A program made the translations under genes and the position numbers. Source: Bretschneidera sinensis (lineage: Eukaryota; Streptophyta; Magnoliopsida; Brassicales; Akaniaceae). Taken from it: a DNA stretch of 64,000 nt. How positions within the stretch are numbered: position 1 is the first letter of the stretch; every line of letters starts with the position of its first letter. The notes beneath the pieces were generated by a model that was not told the origin of the DNA, ran no database searches, and was given only the letters and a program-made list of their open reading frames with translations. Positions 10,967 through 21,666 of this stretch are shown here, piece by piece. The DNA lies in assembly GCA_023935145.1 (NCBI GenBank), contig CM043699.1, positions 61,148,638 through 61,212,637 of the forward strand, given 5' to 3'.

Positions 10967-12339
10967 CAATGTTGCATAGTAACCAGAGTAGGATTTCCCA
11001 TTTAACTGGTTTATGGTTTCTGAATTAAGAACTGATGCCTGGATCTAGCTACATAGTTCTTTGACATTCTCTTTGATGAAACCAACCTATTGGATTTTTC
11101 TGATCAGAATACTTGAAATGTTGGAATTACTTGAACCTAAAGTTCTTAGAAGAAATTTCATTAAGGTCCCATCTCCAAGTGGTTGGGTATGTAGGAATTG
11201 CTTGCTCTTCAAGTTCAAGGAAGAAATTTCTGCTATAGTTTAGGTTGCATGTGCATCAGTTGATGATACTATTAGGGCAACAATTTCTGTTAAGGTTAAC
11301 TTTGTATGTGCAAGTGGGATGATTTGTACCCATTCCATCATCGCAGATATCTCCCTTCTTCAGTTGGAAAATTGTAGATATATATTTTGAGACTATGAGG
11401 GATATCGAGTGTTAAGATTTTTCCTAGAAACAGTAGACCACAGAAATCCGTGTGGTGTCGTTAAACCCCTTCATATAGTAAATTTAGTAAATTGATGAGC
11501 TTCTTTCCTACTCATATATGGACTTAGCAAATTATGGGCTACATAGAGGATTTGGTTCTTCCTTTGGATGGATAATTGATACTATAATAGTATTTGATTT
11601 AAGAACATTGGAGAGGATCATGACCATCGATGGTCCAGTTTGATTATCATTGAAATTTTTTTTTGACAGTTTGGTTGGGTAATCTTACCATATATATTAT
11701 TTATAATACCTACATAAATTCATTCTCAATAAAATGAGTTTTAAGAATCCAAGCCATCAAATAATCGACCTTAGCTATTGGTGTTGTTGGGTCAATGATC
11801 ATAATTTTTATTAATAAGAACTTTGATGACATGCCATGAATCATTGACACATACAAGTTTTTTTATGTAGAAGATCCAAAACATGTTTTCAAAGGGTGTA
11901 ATGTATTTTTGGGTTGGGTTAGATGATGAAATTTGGTGGAGAATGACTGGTGACTAGGGTGTTCCATCGTGTGCACTCACTATACACAACTAAATCTCAT
12001 TCCATTAAAATTTCATTTGTGGTAACTTAGTTCTATTTGATTTGGTACTTTCTCCTATTTTGTTGGTGTGAATTATTGATTTTAACACTTTGTTTTTCAA
12101 TTATTGATTTGGTGTTTTCATTAGATGATGATTTTAGCACTTCGTTGGAACCTAGCTAGGAGGGTGGGCATGCTTTTTATTTTTTTTGGTGGGACATGAA
12201 ATTCTTATAACCTCGAAGCGGGGATATACATTGTAAGTTCAAGTATGATGGAGATATTTGGTTATTACTACTCCATATTTTATTTAACTAGATATTTCAA
12301 TGTTTTGTTTAGTGATTTCTGTATGTAGTATATAAGTTG
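10967..12339. other. no gene seen
   Basis: AT-rich, with no reading frame I can assign. It could be the interior of the CACTA element whose right end is at 13029, but I see no transposase motif to prove it. Confidence 0.4.
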
Positions 12340-12374
12340 AAAAGGTGCAAAGTTATAAAAACTTTGCACCTTTT
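12340..12374. repeat. perfect 14-bp inverted repeat with 7-nt loop
   Basis: Arms AAAAGGTGCAAAGT (12340-12353) and its exact complement (12361-12374) enclose TATAAAA. RNA from either strand would fold into a stable hairpin. T-rich sequence follows. Its role is unknown. Confidence 0.75.
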
Positions 12375-12516
12375 GAGTATAAAAGTATCTTGATTTGTAT
12401 ATATGTTGTAATATGTTCAAAATACCAATGGTTAATTATGTATAAACATTATAAATTGTTTCAATTTAATGAATAAAACCCATTTAGCAAGGACTTTCTA
12501 AACTTATTTGAAAAAG

Positions 12517-13029
12517 GAAAAACATGTTGCGTGCACATGTTCCGCAACGGTCACGAGTTGTTGCATTCATGTGGTCGTTGCCTAAATCTCTACCATAACA
12601 ACACATTGTCGTGGTGTAAACCTATATTGTAATGACCCGTTGTCATTGCGTAAACCCGTACCGCAACGACAACGTGCCGTTGCATAACTCGATACCACAA
12701 CGACACGTTGTCATTGTTTAATCCTGTATCGCAATGTAAACAACTTGTTGTTAAATAGTGTTATGCAATGACAATACGTTGTTGTGAAAAATATTTCGCA
12801 ATAATATTTTCCGTTGCCAATTTGGGTTGATTTTTTTTATTATTAATTATTGGCAATGACAATTCTTTTGCAATGGTCAGTTGTTGTTTCAAATAATAAG
12901 CTATTGCAACGACTACTTTCTCGTTGTGAAATAATCTACGCAACAGTCGTTGCTAAAACACTTTAGCAACGATGTTTTAACCTTTGGCAACGATATTTGT
13001 CATTGCTAAAAATCAATTTTCTTGTAGTG
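12517..13029 (-). mobile_element. CACTA (En/Spm-type) transposon terminus with subterminal repeats
   Basis: On the minus strand the end reads CACTACAAGAAAATTG (13029-13014), a classic CACTA terminal inverted repeat. Inward of it, down to about 12517, there are many copies of an 8-mer around GCAACGAC or GTCGTTGC in both orientations, the usual transposase-binding subterminal array. The opposite terminus was not found between 9000 and 12500, so the element is truncated or its left end has decayed. TCT (13030-13032) would be the 3-bp target copy. Confidence 0.8.
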
Positions 13030-13704
13030 TCTCTAGGATCCCTTTTATACAGAGGATATTTTCTAATACCATTAATAAAAGAACAATAATATAGGAGACT
13101 ACTACTCTTACTCCTACTAGAACAAGCAACCATCCAATAAGAAACTACTTCTATAATCCTAGTAAAATAAGCAATTACAAAATAAGAAATTCATTTTTTT
13201 CCTAAACCAATTTGAATTCTTCCATGTGAGGATTTGAGCAAAAATCCTAATACATACTCCTTAGTTAAAGAACACAAAATTAAATCCAATATACTAAACC
13301 CGTGAATTTATAACTATCGCTTCATGATGCATATACCACATCAAATGGCTTCAAAGTGTTGTTAATCTTGTTGGACATGTGGCATTCGTGGATTGGTGGA
13401 AAAATATTGTTGAAACACTTAGAGTTGTCATTACTTGCAACTTCCAAAAATTGATCATGACTTGATATTTGCCCATAATCTACATCATGGTAAAATGCCC
13501 ATTACACCAACTAAAACTACATAGTAATTATTTGGTTCAAGCAATATAATCATCAGTAATGCACAAAATTTCATTAAAACATGGGCTCTTGATTACTTGA
13601 GTTTATGACCACGTGGCGCCAAGTGATTAGAAGAAAGTCATTTAATTTTGTGGACACATGGCGGCATGTCGTTGGTGCATAATTAAGGTATAAACACAAA
13701 GTGA
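13030..13704. other. no gene seen
   Basis: AT-rich spacer between the CACTA end and the Harbinger relic. No motif recognised. Confidence 0.45.
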
Positions 13705-13970
13705 TTACAAAGGTATTGATATCAAGATATGCCATCTATTTTTCCATATAGAAAAATCTCTTCCTATAACAAACCTTACGGATGAGTGTGCATGATTGAA
13801 CACTTTGTGAATATTAATATGTTGGTTATCTCGCCTAAAATCAAGTAGATGATACCTCTCACCTTTATATGGTGCTAAATATCCTTTTCTATTTGAATAT
13901 CCGACACTAACCACATAATACATACCTAAATTTAAAATAAATATTTTTAACAACATTATACATTTAAGAT

Positions 13971-14105
13971 AATGGCGTTATTTGGTATTGAATTTAAGTC
14001 GACTTAAAACAGAAAACTTAAAGTGGCTAAAGGTAAAACAAATTGGTATTGGATTTAAGTTTTCAAATTTAAGTCAACTTAAATCTAATACTAAACAACT
14101 CCATT
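13971..14105. mobile_element. MITE-like inverted-repeat element, 135 bp
   Basis: 35-bp ends at 13971-14005 and 14071-14105 are inverted copies, about 29 of 35 bases identical by eye. The left arm starts AATGGCGTTATTTGGTATTG. A central direct repetition of GTATTG(G/A)ATTTAAGT is also visible. There is no coding capacity. The superfamily is uncertain; the target copy could be a 3-bp AAT/ATT-type site. Confidence 0.6.
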
Positions 14106-14566
14106 TGATCTTTGAAAAATATCAATATTATAATTTGTTCATACCTTTCGGTGGGTAGGAAAAGTCTGAAGATGTACTTAATGTTTGGGTGAGAATTCTA
14201 ATATCATGTGCAACACCAAGATCCTGATACAACATGCGTGAACAACGTATCAAAATTGCAAACAACCATTACATTTTGTATTAGAGTGCCTTTCTTTTCA
14301 ATATAAAGGATTACTTTATTTGTAGGTACCATAGTTGGAATGTGTACCCCATAAATTATGCATATTTGTATTAATTTTTTTTTACAGAATTTAATAACAA
14401 ATCACATTTTTAGTAATAAATTTGATCAAATTTGGAACAATAATTGAATCCAAAATGTTGATGATTATCATTACCTGAAAATGATGCCAATACCTCCTAT
14501 CTGTTCAAATGTGTAATGACACTCATTTAATTCTTCGTGTCTAGGCTTCGCATTGAGGATGTTTAG

Positions 14567-14640
14567 TAATCCACTTTAAGTGGGCTTAAATCCAACTCTT
14601 AAGAAAATTTTGATTTAAGCCCATTTAAAGTGGGTTACCA
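14567..14640. repeat. hairpin-forming inverted repeat
   Basis: A left arm of about 26 bp (starting TAATCCACTTTAAGTGGGCT) is repeated in inverse form at about 14612-14637 with two mismatches, around a spacer of roughly 18 bp. Possibly a tiny MITE. It lies inside the Harbinger relic. Confidence 0.6.
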
Positions 14641-14888
14641 AGCCTGGCCATTATCTTTGAAAACCGTAGTAATGAGTCCAACACTTTAGAAATTTTCTAC
14701 TTAATTACAGCTTCTCCGGAATGTTGAAACTTACTCTGAGTGTACCTATTTCCACTCCTATGAGCACATATTAAAAGGAACATACCCATATCTTCTTCTG
14801 CTCGGATTGTGTACGTATGGCTTAAACCATATTGGTTGACTAAAGTATCACATAAATGTTTGAAGACATGTACTTCCATTCTAAACAA

Positions 14889-15694
14889 TTCATAACATTA
14901 TCTAGGATGGCCATTTAGATCCTCAATGAGAAGTTTAAAATCTGTTTGATTTGAGTATCTACATGACCTCTCTAATATATATTTCTTAGTGTGTAGTGTA
15001 GTTATTGCTACTGAAGCATTGACCAAAATTAGAAACTTTTTAGCCTTATTATTATTCAGTTTCTATTTCTCTTCTTCATAATCTTTATTTCTTCACTATA
15101 ATTGTTCTCATTGAATTCCATATCTTCTTCCTCACTAAAATTTTCAATCACTATTGATAAAAGAAAAGAAAATGTAAAACACAACAAAAAAAGAGAAATA
15201 GTAATATTAGATATTTATTAAACAAAAAAAATGACAAGAGAAAGTGTACTGTTAGATTACCATTGATAAGAAAAAAAAAAATCTAGATTGAGTTGTAGAT
15301 AAATCTGTAGCAACTAAAAAAAGCTTAGAAGCGATAAACCAATTCGAGAAATCATTGCTTTGTAGAAGAAAAACAAGGCAAAAATTTCCATCTTAAAAAA
15401 GTAGATCTTAAACTAAAATTTTTAGACAACTCTCTACATTAGTCCTTTTCTCACAGTTGTCTTCCAAAAAGTTGATTATGGTACTTAATAATGAATTCAA
15501 ATTGAACAAAGCAAAAACATGATAACCTTGAAAAAGAAAAGAACATAAATAAAACACTTCTATTGGCATTTGTTTACTTGGAAGTACAAGGTAATGAGAT
15601 GTTTACTTCAAAATATTCAAATATTAGACACAACAAGTTCTACTCTTGGTTCAACTTTTTTACCATGCAATGTTTAAATAATAGTAGCAACAAT
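14889..15694. other. no gene seen
   Basis: AT-rich, with poly-A and poly-T runs. No motif recognised. The left part may be the remaining 5' region of the Harbinger element. Confidence 0.4.
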
Positions 15695-15950
15695 AATGGG
15701 CTAAATACACAATTTGTTCCTTAAAGTTTGACCCGATTCCTATTTTGGTCCTCGAGGTTCGAAAGCTAACCATCGAGTCATTAATGATTAGTTCTGTTAT
15801 CAATCAGGCCATTCTGTTAGTGATTCCATCAATACTTACCATTAAAGTCAACCTAAAGCCACTTAAGACATAAATACCCTTGTCAAAAACTAAAATTTTC
15901 TGCCCAAACCATAATCCCAAAATCAAATTTCTAAACACAAACCCAAAGAG
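15695..15950 (-). repeat. dispersed repeat, copy 1
   Basis: Matches 42729-42980 in inverted orientation along almost the whole length, including phrases such as ggaccaaaataggaatc and tttgggtttgtgt. The type of repeat is not clear: no ORF and no obvious terminal repeat. Confidence 0.65.
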
Positions 15951-15971
15951 GCAAGCATGAGTATTAGGTCG

Positions 15972-17303
15972 TGATAAGTGCTTAAATATTCATATTTAAG
16001 CCCCTTAATTTACATGTATTAAGCTCTTTGTCTATACGTTTTAGTTTGTTTTACTTCATTTTGTGTGTTTCACATGTTTTTATAGGTCTTGCAGAAAAAG
16101 GAAGCAGTTTTGGCACTTAAAGGAAGAAGCTTGGAAATCCTGGAGCAGCTTCTGGTCAAAATGCGATCGATCGCACTACTGCATGCGATCGAGCGCACAT
16201 GCGATCGTTCGCACACATGAAGGATCGAGTGCAACAATGCGATCGAGCGGAAGACGTATGCGATCGAGCGCACATGTACAGGCGTGAACAGTAAACTGCA
16301 GAACCCTATTTTGGAAAAAACCCTATTTTGAAAATAACCCTATTTTGGAAATAAAGGAGTTTTGTGTTTTAGGAAAGCTTAGGAACTCATGAGCCTTCTA
16401 GGACTACTCAAGCCCTATAAATACACCTGTAAAGCACACACATCGAGTCACTTCTTTTATCTTTAGCTTTAGCTTAGAGAAGGAGACTGTGGAGAGGAAT
16501 TGACGACTCTTCTCTTGGGTTTCTTCTTTCCTTTTGATTTTATTATGTGTAATTAAATTCTTAGTAGGGCTTGGTTGAAGCCCTAATTATTTTTTATTCA
16601 ATAATTCAGTATTGCTGCCTTTGCGACATTTATGTTGTGTTGCTTAACTTGATTAATACCTGCTTTTATTTAAATTCCTCATATGTATATGTCTGATCAA
16701 TATGTGCATGTGGTATGGACTTGTTAGTTAGATCAATTTGGATGACCGAGTCCTAGGTTTGACATTAGTAACAAAAGATATCCACACCAGATTCTTGGGT
16801 TAATCAGCATGGGAAACCAGGAGTAGATAACATGCCCTAGGTCCCATGTGGTTGTCGATTTCCACAGATCCTATGCTCTCTTAAGAAACAACTCAGCATA
16901 CACCATGTTGAATCCCTTGAGAGAGAAAAGAGTTAGAGTAGATACCATGCCTAACTCATTGCTTAGGGAGATCAATAGCTTAAGGAGTAGATACCATGCC
17001 CTTAGGTTGACAAACATTAGGTATTCATGACATGATTAAAGCACTGGTATACTATTATATTGTAGTAGCATAATTAGTGGTGGATATCAAGTCCTACGTC
17101 TTTATCTTTATTATTTCAAACTCAATATTTATTTCTCTTGTATTTATTTCATTATTTCGAAACTAATTCTAAATCAAACTTTACCAATCCCTGTGGAGAT
17201 GATCTTGCATTCGCACACTATACTACACTGTTGACCTTGTGCACTTGCAAGTAAAACGAGTGCGGTTATTTGCTTATTTATTTAGGTAGATAATCGCACA
17301 ACA
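15972..17303 (+). repeat. 5' LTR of element C
   Basis: Starts TGATAAGTGCTTAAATATTC and ends CGCACAACA. The first 30 bp contain the near-palindrome CTTAAATATTCATATTTAAG. The palindromic cluster and TATA box are listed separately. The copy at 25432-26763 has the same length, and the solo copy at 9674-10966 is more diverged. Confidence 0.92.
16162..16423 (+). promoter_or_regulatory. GCGATCGATCGC-type palindrome cluster and TATA box in the C LTR
   Basis: Six variants of TGCGATCGATCGCA (centre often GAGC or GTTC) lie at 16162-16272, most spaced 12-25 bp apart. TATAAATA follows at 16416-16423 and fits the LTR promoter. The same arrangement occurs in the other C-family LTRs. Confidence 0.65.
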
Positions 17304-17326
17304 AGTTTTTGGCGCCGTTGCCGGGG
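17304..17326 (+). other. primer-binding site of element C
   Basis: Directly after the LTR and a short AGTTT linker comes TTGGCGCCGTTGCCGGGG, the sequence used by Athila-type elements, commonly assigned to tRNA-Asp. Confidence 0.85.
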
Positions 17327-17626
17327 ATTGTGCTAAATTTATTTTTGAAATTATTTTCGTTAGTTTTTTTTTTTTTTTTTTTTATTCTGTTCCGTTTTTT
17401 TTTTTTTAGATTTATTCCTTCTTTTCGTTTTCTGTTTTTGTTCAGGTGTGCAGGGGAGGAGTTTCTGTCCTCATTGCAATCGAGCGCATTACTTGGTGCG
17501 ATCGATCGCAAGCCCAGAGCAATCGATCGCAAGCCCAGTGCGATCGATCGCAAAAGGTCCTGAGAGTACCCAAGCAGCAATACTGAAACTGCTACACTGA
17601 AGTGGTTCAATTTATTTTCGCTAGAT
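17327..17626 (+). other. leader of element C with a second set of LTR-type palindromes
   Basis: A poly-T stretch (17360-17410) is followed by four copies of the TGCGATCGATCGCA motif at 17475-17552, the same motif as in the U3 part of the LTR. Short frames here that read RSIA or similar are by-products of this motif. Confidence 0.6.
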
Positions 17627-18350
17627 ATGCTTGTAGAAGTCATGATTGCTCATATTGCCTCACATAGGCCACAAGCTACACCACTCCAGGTATATGCTAT
17701 TTGTAGTCGTTTTGATCACACTACTGAAACTTGCCCTTTATATTCATCTGTAGATCGAGAGCAAGCAAACTATGTGGGACCAAACAACTACAATCCATAT
17801 GCAAATACCTACAATCCAGAATGGTGAAACCACCCCAACTTCTCATGGAGCAACGATCAAAATGCATGGAACCTTCAAGGGCAACATAGAAACTTCCAAC
17901 CAGCAGCCCAATCAATTCCGGAAGCAAAGGAGAGCGGCTTAGAGAGCATTGTACGACAACTAGCATTTCAACAACAACAGCTGATGACCTTACAAGAGCA
18001 GTTTATGACTGAACAAAGACAAATAAATGCAAGGCATGAGCAATCTATTCAAGGATTAGATGTATAAGTGGGGCATATAGCTAAGGAGCTAAGTAAACAA
18101 GAGCAAGTGCCAGAATCTGAAGATGTTACTGATGACATCATCAAAACTATGCACCTCATTGAAGCCTCTCCAAAGCATCAAAGTAAGTACACTGATCCAT
18201 TTGATATTCATGTGTCTACTAATACTATTTTCCCTTTTATTGTACAGGCACCTAACTTGGAATTCAAGTAGTTGCCAGAGCACTTACCTTATGCTTATAT
18301 GGGAGAGAATAAGACACTTCCTATGCTAGCTACTGCCACTCTTACTTTTG
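17627..18350 (+). pseudogene. gag relic of element C joined to a piece near the protease/RT border
   Basis: Carries the Athila-type zinc knuckle in the form YAICSRFDHTTETC, where the first Cys has become Tyr (TGT to TAT). The usual NNYNPYANTYNPEW and NHPNFSW segment follows, then a Gln-rich coiled-coil-like stretch (17930-18060). At about 18270-18340 the text changes to the sequence that precedes RT in Athila pol (LPEHLPYAYMGENKTLPML), so the region between has been deleted. Stops at 17825, 18066, 18270 and 18359 break the frame. Confidence 0.75.
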
Positions 18351-19052
18351 GGAAAAAATAAGGCTTGGTCCAGATGAAGATGTTAAACTTAACGCTCATG
18401 GGAGGCACCCCAGACTTATCCTTTTCATTTTAGTATTTTTCTTTTATTTATATTTATATTTACATATCTAGTATTTATATTTCTTGTTTTCCAGAATAAT
18501 GTTTATTTTTCTTTGTCCGGTACTTAGTGCGTGCATCCAGTTCAAGTTTGGGGGCATGTTACAAGCAAAGCAAGCAACCTAGTTCTCCATCTCCCAGGTC
18601 AGATCTTTCCATGCCACACACATTGGGGACAATGTGTATTTTAAGTTTGGGGGTAGTGGGAGATACTAGATACTATCACACACGGACTTAAAACACATGC
18701 ACACACTAAGTCCCAGGTTTTTTTTTAGGAAGATAAATGCATGTTCTTTTGGTAAACAAAAATTTTGGTTGATTTAAAAATTTGATAACACTTCATTAGT
18801 AAGCTTAAAAGCTAGAAGACATAGTATTGCAATGAAAATTTTACAAAGTTTAGTTACATACCTTAAGGCACCTAAGAATTCACGAGTTTGATCCAAATTT
18901 GCACGAGCACATTTAAACACGCATTTGTGTGGGGTATGACATATAATTCTCTTGTATATGTTTCCATAATCTAACTATAATCGGATAACTTGTTGAAAAG
19001 AACAGTTTGGCATAAGAAAAATAAAGAAGAAAAAAAAAATATAAGAAAAATG
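18351..19052 (+). other. pol tail and 3' noncoding region of element C, left of the B insertion
   Basis: Begins with the conserved pol-tail motif at about 18366-18412 (GAAGATGTTAAAC, then GGGAGGCACCCC), found also in B and D. RT core, RNase H and integrase are absent. Downstream are two AAGTTTGGGGG-type blocks (18545-18555 and 18640-18652). AT-rich noncoding DNA leads to the target copy TTCAT at 19053-19057. Confidence 0.65.
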
Positions 19053-19057
19053 TTCAT

Positions 19058-20290
19058 TGTTGTGAGTTTTAAATTACTCGCAAGCGCACGAGTCGTTTGC
19101 AATATAGTGTTGTGCAAGTGCGAGGTCGAATCCACAGGGAATTGCGTTGTGAAAATGTAATTTAATCTAAACCAACCTTATCTTAACCTAGTTCCGAGTT
19201 TTGAATTATATGTTGCAAAACAAATAAAAACTAAACTAAATTGATTTAAAACAAATAATAAAAAGACTAAGGTTTCTGAATCCACTCCGCCGAAGTTAAG
19301 CATATATCTCAATGTTCTAACAATAACCTATCAAAACATTCTATGAATCCAACTTAAGACAAAAAACAACGAATATCTCGGTTAAACCAAAAGCATCCAA
19401 TGTATCCGCTTTTAAAAAATCACAAAGGAAATCCAATTTAATCGAAAACGGTTCGATGTATCCATCAGATGAAACACAAGGAATATCTAACAGAACAATT
19501 TAAACACAATCAATCATAAGATTCTACTCAAATAATTGATAGAACATTTATACTAAAACTTCATAAACAAAACTGAAACTAATATGCCAAACAACGGCGA
19601 TGCTTCATCTTCAACCTTAGTTAAAGATTCTAGCCACTCATAGTTATGAAACTATAGTTCATAATAAAAGTGCTAAACATTTAAACTAAACAAAACAAAA
19701 TGAAAAGAAATATTTACTATACAAGGGAGAAATTCCACTTGCTGTTGAGCGGCGCTTCCCCTCGTGGTAGCAAAGCCTTCGGGGTCCACCAGAATGCTAG
19801 CAGACATCCACTGGATTACACCAAATGGCTCAGAAATTGCACACCGAATGATGAAGTCAGATGGTGTTTATATAGGGGGAGTCTCGAAGCACTATAGGTT
19901 TTAGATTCGATGTGGGATACTGCCCGAGTGCGATCGATCGCATAATGGTGCGATCGATCGCATGTGCACTCGATCGCATGTCTGTTACGATCGATTGCAG
20001 ATGCACTGAACTGCAAATATTTCGATGTGGGATGTTGACCATGCGCTCGTTCGTAGGCAGGTGCACTCGAGTGCAGGTGCGCTCGATCGCATGTCTCGTG
20101 CGAGCGATCGCTCAAGGCATCCTCAGCTTTTGCTCTTGAAGCTTGATCTCCCGAAATGCTTCATTTTCTCCACAAACCTATAAAAATACACAAAACACAG
20201 AAAAAACGTAAAATAAAGGGAAATAATACAAACTAAGAGCTTAACACATATAATTTAAGGGCTTAAATATGCAATATTTAAGACTCATCA
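19058..20290 (-). repeat. 3' LTR of element B
   Basis: On the minus strand it begins TGATGAGTCTTAAATATTGC (20290) and ends in ACTCACAACA (19058). The palindrome cluster is at 19929-20112, with a TATA-like TATATAAACACC (minus strand) at about 19864-19875. The 5' partner at 23579-24775 is somewhat shorter, mainly because part of its palindrome cluster is missing. Confidence 0.92.
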
Positions 20291-21618
20291 AATACCCCTA
20301 AACTTATATTTTGCTAGTCCCTTAGCAAAACAAAATAAAAAACTAAATGAAAAACAAAGAATCATAAAGATAAGTTCAATACTCATGGTATCCAAAAATT
20401 TAAGGAGCACTCAAAATCATGAAATTCGTTCATGAGCAAACTTAAAAAATCTAACCCATTTTCACAATGAATAAGAGTTTAAAACCTAATTACTTACAAG
20501 AGGCATGCTAAGACATCACAAGCTCGAATCAATGTAAAGTGAATTAGCATATACTGATGAGGTTTCCAAATAAGTTCAATGTATAATGTTTCCACATCTT
20601 AAGATTCACAGAATTTCTCAATAGAATGAACAACGATGGCATATTTTTATTTTATTTTATTTTTATTTTCTTTATTTTTATTTATTTTTATTTTTTAATA
20701 AGGCTCTGCTATGTTTAGTTCCCTTAAGCTTTCTAATTGACCCATGTAACGAGTGTTGAGTCAATAACTCCCAAACCAGATGGTTTTAGGGCATTAGGTG
20801 TAAAGACACCCCTAAGGACTTACTAACTCGAGTAAAAAAGGCTACGAAACTAAACTGGCCTTAATGCTACCAAGAAAAATTTCCACCTTTTGACGTGAAT
20901 ACTCCCTGCTTACTGAGGCAAGAGGTCCAGTTACTCAGTGAAAAGTTTCGCAATGATCATTATGAATAAATTCCCACCTTTTGACGTGAACACTCACTGC
21001 TTACTGAGGTAAGAGGTCCAGTTACTCAATGGAAAGTTTATTAGTGATGATCATTTTTTTTTATGGCCAAGTGTTAATCCCACAAGTCATCCCGTTTCAG
21101 TTAAGATAAGAAATATCCACATTAACATCACATGTCATACCTCACACAAATATGTGCTAACGTGCACGTGTTAGATTGACTCAAACATGTGAATTCTCAA
21201 CTGCCTAAAGTAAGTAACTAAAGTTTAAACTCCATCATCAGATCATGTGTTCAAAGTTTTAAGCTCACCAATGAAATCACATCACAATTTTTCAGATCAA
21301 CCAAAATTTTCAGACGAACATGAACATGCATTTATCTTCACGAAGAAAAAACAACAATAAATTAGGATAAAGTGTGTGTAACGTGTCTCCCATACCCTCA
21401 AACTTAAATGACACATTGACCCCAATGTGTGAATAATATGGAAAGAGCTGACCTAGGATATGGAGAACTATCTGGACTAGTATGGCTTGTAGCATACCCC
21501 CAAACTTGAACTGAAGTACGCGTTGTCCTTGAAAAATAAAAACTGGAAAACAAAAGAAACACTGGAAATAAACAATAACAAAAAATATGTAAAATAATAA
21601 ACAAACGAAAAGGATATG
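20291..21618 (-). other. polypurine tract and 3' noncoding region of element B
   Basis: On the minus strand the LTR is preceded by AAGTTTAGGGGTAT, the polypurine tract. A block of about 68 bp is present twice in direct orientation (20881-20948 and 20971-21039). A further block at 20751-20855 and this 68-bp block both occur in element C (24801-25005). An AAGTTTGGGGG-type block sits at 21489-21500. No coding frame is supported. Confidence 0.7.
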
Positions 21619-21666
21619 TTGTGGGGTGCCTCCCACAAGCACTAAGTTTAACGTCTTCAGCCAGAC
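21619..21666 (-). other. conserved pol-tail motif of element B
   Basis: On the minus strand, GAAGACGTTAAAC then GGGAGGCACCCC, in a frame reading LAEDVKLSACGRHPT. Nearly the same block is kept in elements C (18366-18412) and D (30629-30676). Confidence 0.65.

Larger units (their letters stand above)
13705..14888 (-). pseudogene. PIF/Harbinger (HARBI1/ALP1-like) transposase relic
   Basis: Two minus-strand pieces are recognisable. The upstream piece (14888-14697) reads FRMEVHVFKHLCDTL, then RAEEDMGMFLLICAHRSGNRYTQ and KFQHSGEAV, matching the N-terminal helix-turn-helix part of plant ALP1-like proteins. The downstream piece (about 13956-13708) has VSVGYSNRKGYLAPYKGERYHL, then FNHAHSSVRFVIGRDFSIWKNRWHIL, matching the C-terminal third of the DDE domain; the usual VIER has become VIGR at the catalytic Glu. 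The middle, with the first Asp residues, is missing or unrecognisable. A MITE-like repeat lies between the pieces. This is a dead transposon fragment. Confidence 0.75.

Noticed and set aside
11061..11243. A 60-codon frame in unassigned DNA
   Set aside because: Short, without motif. Neighbouring frames are closed.
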